A program made the position numbers and the translations under genes. 64,000 bases of DNA from Anaeramoeba flamelloides (taxonomy: Eukaryota; Metamonada; Anaeramoebidae). The notes beneath the pieces were generated by a model that saw only the letters and a program-made list of their open reading frames with translations, did not search any database and was not told the origin of the DNA. Each line of letters begins with the position of its first letter. Within the stretch, counting starts at the first letter, position 1. Of the stretch, positions 47,226 through 60,111 are shown piece by piece. The stretch is from the NCBI GenBank assembly GCA_027625915.1, contig JANTQA010000032.1, forward strand, positions 10,726,001 to 10,790,000, in the 5' to 3' direction.

Positions 47226-47329
47226 ACCATTTTTTTTTTTTAACATTTTATTTTGCATATTGGTTTTAGTTTTTTACTTTTTGAAAATCAAAAAATTAAA
47301 ATTATCAAACTTTTTCCAAATTAATATTT

Positions 47330-47960
47330 GCCAAAAAACCCTTTCAAAGTTAAAATAACTCTAAAAGAATATACCTATTGAGTTTAATAAACCCCATTAC
47401 AAAAATGTGTACTTTACCAAAATTAAAAATAGGAAAAAATAAATACCAATGTTTTGTATTTTTCCAAACTTATGATTAAACCATGTTTAAGTTACATAAA
47501 AATTTTAATGTTTTTATATGCAATCATTTTTATCCAAATAAAAACCAAAAAAAAAAAAACAGAAAATTCAAAAAATAAAAACAGAAAATTCAAAAATAAA
47601 AAATCTATGTGTGTTCAAAAATGATGAAATGAGACTAACAAAAAATTGTATTGGCTAAATTTGTTGAAATTTGACAAACAATTATTGATCTATCAAATGG
47701 TTCAAGAGAATCAACTAATTTTAAATGGATTTTTCTATTTAAATAAACTCAGCTTTATCTTATTATCAATCATTCGACAACAATTACCGATCTAAAGAAA
47801 AAGGTTACTTATACTATGAAAGGGTAAATGAAAAAAAAAAACTCAAAAATAATAAAAAATACTAGTTTGTAACAATCAAAATTATTTTCAAATTGCAAAG
47901 AATGGTGTTATTATTATTCTTTAAACTATTTTAATTATTTCTAAATTTATGGAATTTTTG
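47330..47960 (+). repeat. Family E repeat, copy downstream of the DUF3504 gene
   Basis: Shares TTGGCTAAATTTGTTGAAATT, TATTGATCTATCAAATG, GTATTTTTCCAAA and AATCATTTTTATCCAAATAAA with 1780-2350. Non-coding. Confidence 0.55.
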
Positions 47961-48093
47961 TTTATTAGAGTAAAATAATTTTCTAATGAATGTTTAGTTT
48001 AAGTAGATGAAACATTTATCAAGATTTGAAGATATGAAAACCCATATTGGGAAATAAGCTAATACTACAGTATTTTTATGACAGAAGATAAAA

Positions 48094-48840
48094 AGATTAT
48101 TAATGATAAATAAAAACTTTAAAATCTATTATTAATAATTGGTATTCTATTGTTGTTGTTCTTGTTAGTTTTTTTTTTTTAATTTAAAACATGCAGTAAA
48201 TTTTTTGTAATATACTCAATTCTTTTGAATAAAAAAAAAAAAAGCACTATAATTATTTTTAGAATTCGAAAAAATATAGTAAAATCAATTTTTACTCGAC
48301 TCTTTTAAAATTAAAAAAAAAAAAAAAAACCCTACAAACTACCCTAAATAGTGTCCCAACACTTCGCCTTGGTTCACAAGTGGGGTAAAAAATTGATAAA
48401 AAGATTACCATTTATAAATAAAAATTCCACAGTTCATGTTTGATAATTAGCTATTTTGTTTTCGTTGTTTTTTTTTTTTAACTTAAAAGAATGAAGTAAA
48501 ATTTTTGTAATAACTCAATTCTTTTGAATTTAAAATAAAAAAAAAACGATAATCTTTTCTTGGAGCCAAAATTTAGGGTAAAATGTTCAATTTTACTTAA
48601 TTTTATTGAATCATTTACAAGATAAGCACTTGTTCAAATAAAAGGGGGGCTAAGAACCAGATAAAAAGATTTTTAATAATAAATAAAAAATTTACAATTT
48701 GTGATTAATAATTGGTATTCTGTTGTTATTACTGTTTTTAGATTGTTCTTTTATATTATAAAAGAATGGAATAGAACCAAAGGTTTGACTCAATTCTTTT
48801 TTTTTAAAAAAAAAACATAGACACCGCCTCCAACTGTGAG
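48094..48840 (+). repeat. Three tandem copies of a roughly 265-290-bp unit
   Basis: Each unit begins near AAAAAGATT..TAATAATAAAT, continues with TAATTGGTATTCT.TTGTTGTT, then a T-run, an AAGAATG-A.TAAA block and ACTCAATTCTTTT with a poly-A. Unit starts lie near 48104, 48397 and 48658. Diverged, non-coding. Confidence 0.6.
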
Positions 48841-48878
48841 TACTAAATGACAGAATTTATTATATATATATATATATT

Positions 48879-49475
48879 ATAAGCTATTTCCAAAAAAGTG
48901 GAGCAAATTTATTTTCAAATATATATTAATTAAAATGATTCTTAAAAAAGGCATTTTAAAGATATAAAATCATTAAATACTGTTTATAGATTTCTTAGAA
49001 TAATTTTTTGTTTGTTTCTTTGTATTATATTATTTAAAGAAAAGATATTATATTTTCTAATCTTGATTTTATCAGATATTTTTTAGGGGTGAAAATTTTT
49101 GATAATTATTTTCTTATTTTATATCAAAAAACCGTTTTCCTAACTTTGTAATCTCAAAATATTTTCGAATATAATTGAAAAACATTTAAATGTGTTTGAT
49201 TGTTTAAAAAATCAATTGTATCCTTTCCACATTTCCAGTTTTTTATTGAATTTGGTTGTAAATTTTTTTCAACCAAAAAGGTGCTATTTTTTTATATAAT
49301 AAAATTTTGGGAATATTTCAATTAAATATATTTTGTAATAAATACCTTAGCCATTTATTCAATCGGTATTAATATTAAACTTAATTTAGCATTGTCGATT
49401 AAAGAATACATTCATTAAATAGTATGGTTATTTATGAAATAAAAAAAAAATTCCCCACTTTTTTGGAAATTACTT
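48879..49475. mobile_element. Family B element, copy 2, TA-flanked
   Basis: The left end TAAGCTATTTCCAAAAAAGTGG and right end CCACTTTTTTGGAAATTACTTA are clean inverted repeats set in TA-rich flanks. The interior TTTATTGAATTTG and ATTCAATCGGTATTAATAT match the copy nested at 11288-12463. About 600 bp, non-coding; half the length of the other copy, so one is internally deleted or expanded. Confidence 0.6.
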
Positions 49476-52100
49476 ATATATATTAACGATTTTTTCATTT
49501 CAATTTTTTATTATTTTTCCATTATTGTATTTAATTTTCTTCTCCGAAGAGTTATGATGAAAAATTCCTAATTAGATTAACACATTCGATAATTTTGATC
49601 TGTAAGTTTAAATTTCCTTTTGACATTTTTAACAAATAACTTTTTTATCATGATTTTTTGTATAAAATTTCATCAGTGTTTTTTTTTCTATTTGATACTA
49701 ATATATCTTTTAATGTTGATTACATCAAAAATATTAAATAATATACAAAAAAAATAGAATTTTTTATTAATCATTCTGATAAAAAATTGTCAAATGGATT
49801 TTTATTGTAAAATCATGGTTTAAAGAAAAAGTTTTCAAATAATATTCTACTTATTTTTTACAGATCAATCAATATAGAGGAAACCGTTATTGTTTAAACT
49901 GAATCAATGACTATTGGTAAAATATTAAAGTAAATTTCACAAAATGGGGAAATAATACATTAAAAAATCAAAAAAATTAACTTTTGCTAATGTTTAATAT
50001 GAAAAAAACAATTTTCGAAAATTTGAGCTTGCTTACTGTTTTTATTTTATTTGATATTTCGAATTCTTTTACAATTCTATGAATTAATCTTATTTTTGTA
50101 TTTTTTTTTTGCTTTAAAAATAAAGTGAAAAAAAAGACATCAAAAAAAAAAAAAAAGAATATATGGCATTAACACAAATCATTGGGTTTAGGTTAAATTG
50201 GTTGTAAAAGTTATTATTTTCAAATATTTTTAAAATTTTTGATAAAGAAGAATTGTTTGTTTGCTTTACATTTGAGGAGGATAAAAAAAAAAAATTAGTT
50301 TTCAAATTTTAATGTTTCTTGGGTTGAGTACTTTAAAATAATTAGCAGAAAAAGTCTTGTATTAAATAAAATATGATCGATTTTTTTGAAAAGTATTTAT
50401 TTCATTTTTATGTAGCTAAAAACTTTTAAAAAAATTGTTATAGTTTTTTTTTGTTTCAAAAACAAATATTTAAATTGTATCAAAATTATACTTCATATTT
50501 TTATTTTTTTCTTTTTTTATTCTAACTTTCTTATTTTTAAAAAACAAACAAATAAATAATTTTATTCTTAATTTTATTCTTTTAATTTATTTCGTATAAC
50601 AAATATTGGTTTTTTAGTCAACAAATACTTGTTACATTTAATAACAAATAGAAGAGAATTTGACTTAGTCGGAATTAAACAGTTTTTTTTCTTCAATTGG
50701 ACGGACATCGAGATTTTTTGGAAATTCTTTAATAATGAGCAAATTTTTGATAAAATTTGATTTTTTTATCCGATATATTTTGAGTATTATAAGAATATAA
50801 AACACAGGTTTATCAGTTCTTCAAAATATACATTAAAAGGATTTTTATTGAAAAAAGTATACCAAATACCAATCTCAAAAAACATCCAATAATTTGTATT
50901 CTTAGATTTCTGAAATAATTCATTTTTATATAAGAAGTTAATTTCATCAAATTAGAAGTCATTTTCGGTGTTTTATTTAAGTAAAATTTTACTTTTTACA
51001 ATCTATTAATCAAATTAAAAACTTGTTAAAGCAATCAAAAGTAATTTTTGATAAATAAAAAAATCCAAAAGAAATGACTTTTTCAAAGAGAGTGTAGAAA
51101 AATAATCTCCAAAACCCAACAACAACTAACACAACTAAACTTGAATATTAGATTTAGTTTTGGAATATTTCAAAGAGAAGAGGAATTATTACCGAATGAA
51201 ATAACACTAAAAATTTAAAATGGGACGACACCTTTTTTTGGTTTTTGAAAAAAAGTCCCTATTTTGTTTTTAATTACAAAATAAAAAGTCGAATATTTTC
51301 GTTCAGCTTTCTAAAAAAAAAAAAAAATACCTCTCAAGAATTAAAAGAAATCTCTTCAGTTACCAATTCTAAAAGGGAAATTAATAATTTCAGTGGAATT
51401 TTGACTTAAAAAATTGAAATTTTAGATAATTTTATAAACTCTTTTTTGGAATACTGAATGAAAATTTTGTTTAATTTATTTTGTGACAGATAGTACTGAT
51501 CAACTCAGTAAAGACAAGAAACTCACCCAAACATGCATCTCTTAACAAAAATAACAAATTGTTTGCAAACAGAGCAAAACTGAAACCAAATTTTTAATCA
51601 ATGCCAATCCATTTTATTCACTAATAGAATAGCACAATCCATACATATACTTTCAAGACTTTTTCCAACTTTTAGACTGATAGTCTGCAAGATTTCAGTC
51701 TCTGACATTCTTTCATATTTTTTCAAATTTCAAATACTTGATACAAACTTTTTATTAGCCAAAAAAAGGGAAAAAAAAATAATTAACAAAAGATCATATT
51801 TTGAATTTAATTGAAATTTTTGAAAGTTATCAAAAGAAAAATATTTGTTAACTTTCGAGAACCTGAAACTCTTTTTATGAAATTGAAAACCCAAAAGTGG
51901 AAAGTTGTTTCAATTACATGTTTTTAAAAGTGTGAATTGTAAAAAGTTCTAAATTGAAAGTTATTGAATTCTGATCTTGTAATTCCTTTCAAAATATGGA
52001 TCGATTTCAAAAAAATCAAAGTGTTGCCAAGTAAAAAAAGTGAGCACAATTTTTGTGCTATTTTTGACGTGTTGTTTATTTGATTGAACTACTTTTTACC
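49476..52100. other. Gene-free stretch
   Basis: AT-rich. 51250-51480 and 51715-52075 match low-grade repeats near 41310 and 45290. No gene is supported. Confidence 0.4.
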
Positions 52101-52620
52101 AATTTTATTCAATAAAGGTTGATCTCTTTTGTTGTTTTTAGTATCTTTGTTTTTGTTTGTCGATCTTGCTTTTCTTTCACAAAGACCGTTTTTGGTTTTG
52201 CTTTATAGTGCACTTTAGTTTGTTGGGTAGGTTTGTTTTTTGTTTTTAGGTCTGGACAGCACCTTTGGATTTGTTGTTTTTGTTTTGGCTTCTTTTGTTT
52301 CATTGTTTAATGGTATGATTTCGTATTTAGTTTGGTGGTTTTATGGTTTTTATGGTTATTTAGTTGCTATAATTACTCTGGGTTCAAATTTTGATCTTTT
52401 TATTGTTTTTATAGTATATTTTTTTGACGATCACTACTTTGGTTTTTGTTTTTACTTTGGCGAGTTTGTTCTTGGGTTGGTGTGGGCCTTTGTTTGTGGT
52501 TATGATATAGGGGGGTTTCGGGTTTCAAATCTGGTTCCTTTATTTCTTTTAATTACTCTGGGTTCAAATTTTGATCTGTTTTATTGTTTTGGTAGTATAT
52601 TTTTTGAGAAATATTGAATT
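52101..52620. repeat. Strand-asymmetric T/G-rich block with a 60-bp direct repeat
   Basis: The plus strand is strongly T and G rich and poor in A and C, unlike either side. Two copies of about 60 bp, starting TAATTACTCTGGGTTCAAAT and ending near TAGTATATTTTTT, begin exactly 180 bp apart (52370 and 52550). A hydrophobic plus-strand frame crosses both and repeats ITLGSNFDLF, but its first in-frame ATG is internal and I recognise no family. The block may be the end of a repeat or an old satellite-like unit. Confidence 0.5.
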
Positions 52621-55600
52621 TGGCGAAAAACGGCAACGGCGAAATTTGGTAAATTGAACTTTTATTTTTAAAGTTAAATTTCAATCAATTTATAACATAT
52701 CCGAAATTTTTCGGTTTTCGGGTTTTTGGATCATGTTGTTATCATTTCAAAAGTTGTTGGTTTGGTGTTTGATTTTAATGTAGTAAAATTTGTTGCGATG
52801 TTTTGTCAAAAAATGGGTTGTTACAAGTTAAACAAAACTCAATAGTTTTGTTTGTAGTCTTAATTTACAAACACCAACAAATTCTTTTCAACTCTAATCA
52901 TAAAGAAAGCCTCCTTCTTTATTCTGACAGCATTTATTTTAAAATTGATACAAAAGAAAAACGATAATATGGATTATTGTGTTCAAGGTTCAACTCAAAT
53001 TGGCTTGTCAATTGTTTTTCAGAAGTGCGAATAATCTTTGTGTTTTGGGTTGAATCAAAATGTTCAATCATATTAAAATAAATCCCATCATTTGCTCTTC
53101 AAAAAGAGAAAGTGTAGTTTCAAGATCCCAAAAAGTGTATTGCAAGTAGCTCAAAACATTTAGTCTTTTTGGCAAAGGTGGAAAATGAAGTTTTCAAAAT
53201 GACCTATTAAACAGTTGGCAAACAGGAATGGAACCATTTTCAGTTCGCTTTTCAAAAAAAATTTTAGGAAAAACTATCAAAAACTTTGTTATTAACTTTA
53301 TAATGTTACTTTTGGTTTTGGTTTTAGTGTTTGGCATTTAAATTGAATTCCTTGAATTTAGAAATTCACAATTATCTCCTTCTGCGATCTCTTTTTTTGT
53401 TCTTTCATTTGTGTGTGGAGTAAATTTTTTTTGATCATCAACCAATTAGATTCATGGCTTTTTTAAAACTGTTTTGGTACTAAAGTTACCAAAGTGAAAA
53501 ATAGTTGACAAAATGGTTATATTTCCAAGAAAATCGAATTAAAGGACTCTATAGGTGTTCAGTTAATTCTTGGATTAATTTAAAAACATTGTCATTTGAA
53601 AAATCTAAAAAAAGCAAGATTCTTTGCTTACTGATCACAAAATCTTTCCAAGTAAATCAACCAATTCACCTTCGACCTCAAATTCTCAAATTATCTTCTT
53701 CCAACAATTCCGAGAGTTTTGTTGATTTTCAAAATTACGTAATTTTTTTTAAATAACCTGTAAATGCTATGGTTGGGTTATTTTTCATTCCTATTTCAAT
53801 ATTCTTGATGCTTTTTAATACTTTAATGTTTGAAAAAATTCATATAAAAATAATACACTAACATGAAATCATTTTATCGAATTCAAACGAATCGTTTGTT
53901 TGCCACGTTTGTTTATGTGTTTTTTGTTTTTAATATTAAAGCTCTAAAACTGTACATTTACAAATGCCAGTAGTAACAACTTTCGACAAACGTAAAAATT
54001 ATATCCTAGTAGGAAGCAACATTAAAAACGACTTGCGATGTTGAATTTTATTTTGTTGTGCCGAAAACTAAGGATACATTCCATTTATTAATAACTTATT
54101 GATTATTTCTTTTTATTTGAAATTTTTTTTTTTATTTATGTTATTTTTTTGTCTTGTAATTTTTCTTTTAAAAAAGAAAATACTCTTAAAGTAATTATTT
54201 TGTTTTGTTAATAATAAAAAGAATTTAATTCCATTTTATTTTTTTTAAAAAATCAATAAAGCAGATCGTCATAAAAGATTAAAATATATATTCAACCACA
54301 ATCAATGGTGAAAAGAAAAAACTACTTACAAAACTGTTTAATAAATTTAAAGTTAAAAGTTTTGGAAACAATTGATCCTTTTTTTAATTTTTAAACAACG
54401 AGATTATTGCTTTAAGCCATACCTTTTATTTTGAAAAAGCATTTAAGAAATTTTTCAAAAAAAAGTTTTAACAAGGGTTATATGTGTCAAAACATTATGG
54501 GGTTGTTCTCTTTATCTCGTGAGATACAATGAATTATTAAATATATAAAATTTTTAGGATGTTTAATTTTGTCAATTAAGGGATTAAAGTCACCATAGAT
54601 TTCTCTATAATCGAAGTATGTTATAATTTGATGTAAATGATATTAGTTCGCAATGGCTCAAATAGCTCTAAAAATCTATTTTAAATTTTATTGCACAATA
54701 AATTCTTACATTTTTTAAATCATGATCACTATTAAAAAATGACATTTTGGAAATTTTTTTTTTTTAATTACTTTTCCAAATCAAAAAATAGAAACCCAAA
54801 TAATAGTATCCAAGAGTATTAAATAATTCATATTTAGAACTTATAAAAGTAACTATTTTTTGAATTTTGTATTTTTAAAGATTAACTCAATATTCATCAA
54901 CATAAAAACCCAAAGACCGATTAGTTTTTTTTTCCTTTTTTTAAAGCAAATTATCACATTAATATATTTCCAATATTTCAGAAATAATTTGTCAAAAAAA
55001 TCTCTTCTATAATTATTTAATTTTCTAAAAAAATTGAATTTTATAAAAACTAAACTACATTTTGCCATAAATTCCTGAAAATAATTTTGTATCTTTTGAG
55101 TCTGAATATTGATATTTCAAACTTTAAATTTGTGGCAAATGCAGATTTTTTTCTGAAATTGTTGAGTTTTTTACTAATACATTGATGATTTTTAATTGAT
55201 GAGATCAACAAATATTACTAATTGACCAATCGATTTTTTAGAGACATTTGAACCATGTAGCACTAATGTGAATTACACTCAAAAACAACATACTTTGATT
55301 ATAGTCTTCTCCTTGGTAGACGTTAACCCCTTAAATTTATAATTATAAGTTAGTACTAAAAACCACAACCTTTACCATTATTGATCTAACTCGATTTTTC
55401 CAAAGGTTTTTATTGTACACTAGATAAGATCTTTCTTAAAGCAAAAATATTCGTGGTATAAAGTCTTATCAACTCACAATCGGGAATTTGATCATGAAAA
55501 ATTACAAATTCCTAAAAATTTGAACTTTTACAGTTTTCAACTGGATTTTCAAGAGATAAAAAGTACAATTTAAAAATGCTTTGTTCCACAAAGTACACAC

Positions 55601-55732
55601 AGTAATGTTATTTTAGACAGCCATTAAGAAATGGGACACAAAAAGTTCAACATGAGTTTTAAATTTACAGTGACCAAAATACTTCCATACCAACAACTAT
55701 AATTAGTTTTTCAAAATATAAGTTGTACTTTT
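52621..55732. other. Gene-free stretch of mixed composition
   Basis: 52.8-53.8 kb is less AT-extreme, and a short plus-strand frame near 53505-53756 has protein-like content (LRPQILKLSSSNNSESFVDF). It has no credible start context, no splice partners I could place and no recognised homology. The remainder is AT-rich with nothing supported. Confidence 0.35.
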
Positions 55733-56163
55733 TTTTTCTTCTTTTTCCAAGACAACACCCAATTCACTACCCAATAGACACATAAGTTAAAATCAATTTT
55801 GGCTGTTTACCCCTTGATATTTTATTTTAATTTTAAATAAGGAATGAATTTGTACAAAATTTTTTCGTAATGTTCTCAATTTTTTTGAAATTTTTTCTTT
55901 TGTTATATATACAAATTTTTTTGGAAAAATTTACTCTATTTTTTGAGATATATTTTCAAATTTGATTCTTTATTTTTAGATATTTGTTTTAAATAATTGA
56001 ACTTTAAGAAACCAATAAAATATGTTTACTTAGGGGTTTATTGTTGATTTCTTTGATTGGTTAATGTATAAGGTCTTCTCTGATAAAAAAAAAAAAAAAA
56101 CAAGATTTTTATTTTTAAACACAGATTATCGTGGTTATTTTGATATTATTTTGACAACAGTAA
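55733..56163 (+). repeat. Family J dispersed repeat, copy 2
   Basis: Same blocks as the copy at 16548: CCAATTCACTACCCAATAGA, GTTAAAATCAATTTTG, ACTCTATTTTTTGAGATATA, GATTGGTTAATGTATA and TATTTTGACAACAGTA. Confidence 0.65.
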
Positions 56164-56477
56164 ACCTTTGAAAAAATATAACACGGATTATCAACGTTTG
56201 AACCGTATGGTTGATTTGCCTGGAATTATTTTTTTCAAATGTAATTAAAAATGAATTATATGATTTATATATGGTTCAAACGACTATAAAAAATCTATTA
56301 GAAATATTATTGAACAATAAATTAATTGCCTTTTTATTGAAATTAAGATTAAAAATTCTTATTTTGAGATTTTTTTTTCTTAAAATTATTTTTCAAATCC
56401 AAAAAAACAAAAAAAAAAAATTGTATAACATTTACATAAAACCAATTTTTAGAACCCACATATGCAACTTTTTTTTA

Positions 56478-56675
56478 CAGTTAGTTTCAAATTTAGGGCA
56501 CAAACTTTGAACACAATTTAAGGCCAAAAAAAATTTCAAATCAAGGCACCAAATTTGGATTTTTTTTTTTTTTTACAAATTATTTTACTAGAATCTGAAT
56601 TTTGTACCTTAATTTTAAATTTTTATTGTGCCTTAATTTTAGTTAAAGTTTGTTCCTTAAAAGTTGAACAGAATG
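56478..56675. mobile_element. Palindromic TA-flanked MITE, copy 4
   Basis: TA on both sides; the left end CAGTTAGTTTCAAATTTAGG and right end AAAAGTTGAACAGAATG are diverged inverted partners of the family. 198 bp. Confidence 0.7.
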
Positions 56676-56955
56676 TATAAATACAAGATATTAGCAATAC
56701 AAATTAAAATAAAACCTAGAAATTGGCAGTTTTGATTTCTCTGAGACAAAACTAATGACAATTTTGCTATATTCCAAAAATCTAAAAATAATAAACTGAA
56801 ATTATCTATGAGTTAATTATTCAATTTTTTTTTATAAAATGGAGTGAAATTGTTTATTTTACTTCGCTATTTTGGACATAGAAAAACATCAAAATACTAC
56901 AAGAATATTATAAAATTATTAAAAGGGAAAAATTTACACGTCTAATAGAACAATT

Positions 56956-57135
56956 CAGCCAGTTTCACTTTTATGAGACAAAATTTCAACAAAAATTAAG
57001 ACAAAAAAGAAAAATTTGGAATTTTTTTTACACAAATTATTATCATTGTATTCCTGAGTTTATACCTTAATTTGAGATTTTTTTTTGTGCCTTAAATTTC
57101 CTTGAAAGTTTGTGTCATAAAAGTGGAGCATTATG
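56956..57135. mobile_element. Palindromic TA-flanked MITE, copy 5
   Basis: The left end CAGCCAGTTTCACTTTTATG and right end ATAAAAGTGGAGCATTATG, then TA. 180 bp, so it has lost some of the middle. It lies only 280 bp from copy 4. Confidence 0.65.
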
Positions 57136-57239
57136 TATCAAAATTTTCAATCATAACTTAATTTCAATAATATGATACAATTCAAAGGACTTAAATATTT
57201 AAAATACTCTTTGCATTCAATTTGGAAATTTTTTTGATT

Positions 57240-57660
57240 TTACTATTTATTTTTTGTTTTTTTTTTTGTTTTTTTTTTGTTTTTTTTCATTTCAATCATC
57301 CCAATAACGTAATTTATTATGTTAGATTTCAATTTTTTTATTTTTTTGATAGTTTGTAGAAAGTCAGTATTGGGTTTATTAAATAGAAAAATCCATATAT
57401 AATTTGTTGATGGTATCTTATAATTTGATGGATCAACAATTTTAAGTGAAATTTCAACAAATATGCCAATATATTTTATGTTCGTTTTATCATTTTGAAC
57501 AAATCATATTTTCATTTTATATTTTAATCTTAGATTTGGATTAAAATAATTCCATACAAAACATTAATACTTGGTAAATTAAATACGGTTTTATATTACA
57601 TTTTTAAAAAATATAATAAATTGCTATTCTTTTAACTATTTTTGATTTTGGGAATTTTGG
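57240..57660 (-). repeat. Family E repeat, inverted copy
   Basis: On the minus strand it shows the order seen at 47330: a CATATTTGTTGAAATTTCAC-type block, TTGATCCATCAAAT, GATACCATCAACAAAT and later TTTTTCTATTTAATAAAC. Non-coding. Confidence 0.5.
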
Positions 57661-57846
57661 TGTTTTTGGAAGGGGTTTGAGCCACACATTTTTAATATTT
57701 CAAACTTTTTCAAATTGGTTAAAAGATATCCATATTTCGTAAAAAAATAAAATCCCAATCTAGCGTATTTGGAAACTCAGGTAGATTTGATAAATATGTG
57801 ATTACATTTTACAACTCCCAAAAAAAAAAAAAAAAAAACTTTATTA

Positions 57847-58044
57847 CAGTCAGTTTCACTTTTAAGGCAACAAACTTTCAACAAAATTTAAGGCACAAAA
57901 AAAAATCTCAAATTAAAGCACAAAATTCAAATTCTAGTAAAATAAATTGTAAAAAAAAAATTCCAAATTTTGTGCCTTAATTTGAGATTTTTTTTGTGCC
58001 TTAAATTTCGTTGAAAGTTTGTGCCTTAAAAGTGAAACTGACTC
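57847..58044. mobile_element. Palindromic TA-flanked MITE, copy 6 (best preserved)
   Basis: TA on both sides; left end CAGTCAGTTTCACTTTTAAG, right end TTAAAAGTGAAACTGACTC. The arms of about 90 bp, each containing AAATTTAAGGCACAAAA-type and TCTCAAATTAA-type blocks, pair almost perfectly around a short core near 57940. A young member that gives the family consensus. Confidence 0.82.
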
Positions 58045-59264
58045 TAGGTATTGTAAAAGATATAAATTAATTAGAATCAGAGGGAAAAAAAAAACACAAA
58101 TAAAAAAATTTTTGATAAAAATTTGATTGAAAAAGTTATTCTTTGAGAAAATACACCAAGAATGTCTAATATATTTAATCAATATTAATAAATTTCATTG
58201 TTACAAATATTTCATCAAAACCCATCTGGTTCTGAAACTTGGAATTTATATCCAACAATTGATAATATTATAATTGGAAATAAAAAAATACTGAGATTCG
58301 TACGAAAAATATCAATCTATTAACATACTATCCATCTTCTTTAGGGAAAACTTATGTTTTTTTTTTTTGTTTTTTCAATGCCAAAGAATTAAGTAAAATC
58401 ATTTATTGTATTCCATTCTTTTAAAATAAAATCAGTATAAAATAATAAAAAAAAATATAATACAATTATAATATCGAATTATTTTATAGATTATTGTGTT
58501 TTTTTTTTTTTTTTTTCATTGTTAATAATCTTTTTATTGGGGGTTTCAAAAGTAATTTAACACAGATAAACTGTAACCCGGTGCAAGTTAGAGACTATGT
58601 TTTATATTTTCTCTAATAATCTATTTGTTTTCTAAATAAATAGATGGCTGAATTTTGGTCTATAAATTTTCGAAATCAAAGTAAAATCAAAAAATTCCCA
58701 ATATATATATATATATATATAAATAAACAAAGTTAACCAAAAGAAATAAGATAAGTTTTTAATTTAACCATACCAATGATTTTATTATTATTAAAATTAT
58801 AATATTTTAATTATTTTTCTTCTTTTTTATTTTAATATGTTAATAGTTTTTTGATAATCATTTTTCTCTGCATATTTATAAATAAATAAAAAGAATTTTT
58901 TTTTTTTGAATATATATATTAAAGGTGAAATGGGTGTTAATCCAAGATAAACAAGTTAACAGAACACTGAATGTACATAGATATTCAAAATGTATTCTCA
59001 AGCGAGGTATTCAGATCTTGTAATATTCGAAAATAAATGATATTTTTTTAAATATTAATAATGAATACTTAAATGTTCCTCACTAGGTGTCCCTTTTCAG
59101 CAATTTTTTCTAAAGGATTTAAAAGAGTAAAATCATAGATTCCATGATTATTTCTCTGAAATATAAACCCAAATTATCTTTACTGTTTAAAAATCAAATA
59201 TAAAAAATAACTTTCAAAAATAAAAAAGAGAAAAAAGAAAAAGAAAAAAATTAGAAATAAAAAA
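58045..59264. other. Gene-free stretch with (TA)n
   Basis: Includes a (TA)n tract near 58700-58722 and a T-run near 58500. No gene or defined element seen. Confidence 0.45.
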
Positions 59265-59600
59265 ACGGTTGATTAGAAGCAATTCGAAAAAAATCAACGA
59301 AAAGCTATTCTATATTTATTTAGTCATACCAAAAATCACATTCATTATATTTTTGACTGATTTAATATATTTTGAGAATTGTTCAGAGTTTTCATTTAAG
59401 AGATAGTAATTTAATTTTTGTAATTACTTTTTGCTTTTTGATCTTGATTTTTTTTAATCTCTTTATATTTTTTGGATTTTTGATTATTTATTTTTTATTT
59501 TCAAGTTACCCATCCTTGCTTGTTTTAGTAAAACATATTAGTAAGTAACCACTTGATCTTTTTCCTTTCTTACACTTCTTCCCAATCTCAAGACAATTCA
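59265..59600 (+). repeat. Family I dispersed repeat, copy 2
   Basis: Matches 28846-29185: GAAGCAATTCGAAAAAAATC, TTGACTGATTTAATA, AGTTACCCATCC, AAGTAACCACTTGATC and CACTTCTTCCCAA. About 335 bp. Confidence 0.55.
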
Positions 59601-60111
59601 ACTAGGTGAAAAATGTAAAAAAATGTAATACAATTTTTTAATACTGTAATATTTATTACAGTTGCTTTAGAAGTTTATTAATAAATATAATAAAACCTGT
59701 GAAAATACAAAACCAAGGGAAGAAAATTATTTTCAATGAATTGACTATAAAAAGGGTTTTTACAATTTTCAGATTTAATATTCACATTGGGGTTTTAAAA
59801 AAATAAATTCAAAACGAAAATCTTACTTTTAGAAATCAAATGAATTTCCAAAGTTGTTTTATTTTTACAAAATACGTTTTTCTTTTAAAAATTGACAACT
59901 TCTCACTTTACAATTTCAAAATTTTTTTGTTTTTTGAAAAAAGATAAATTAAAACGAATACTCCTAAAATTTACAAATAGTAACACCAAACAGAAAACTT
60001 TCTTGTTGTTTGGTTTTCAAAAGAGTGTTTGTGTACTTGCAAAAAAGTTAAAAAAAAATAATAAACTTTTTACAAATAGTTTTTCATTTTTTTTATTTTT
60101 TTTTTTTATTA

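Noticed and set aside
53505-53756. 84-codon plus-strand frame of protein-like composition
   Set aside because: No homology, doubtful start and no supporting splice sites; mentioned only in the gap entry.
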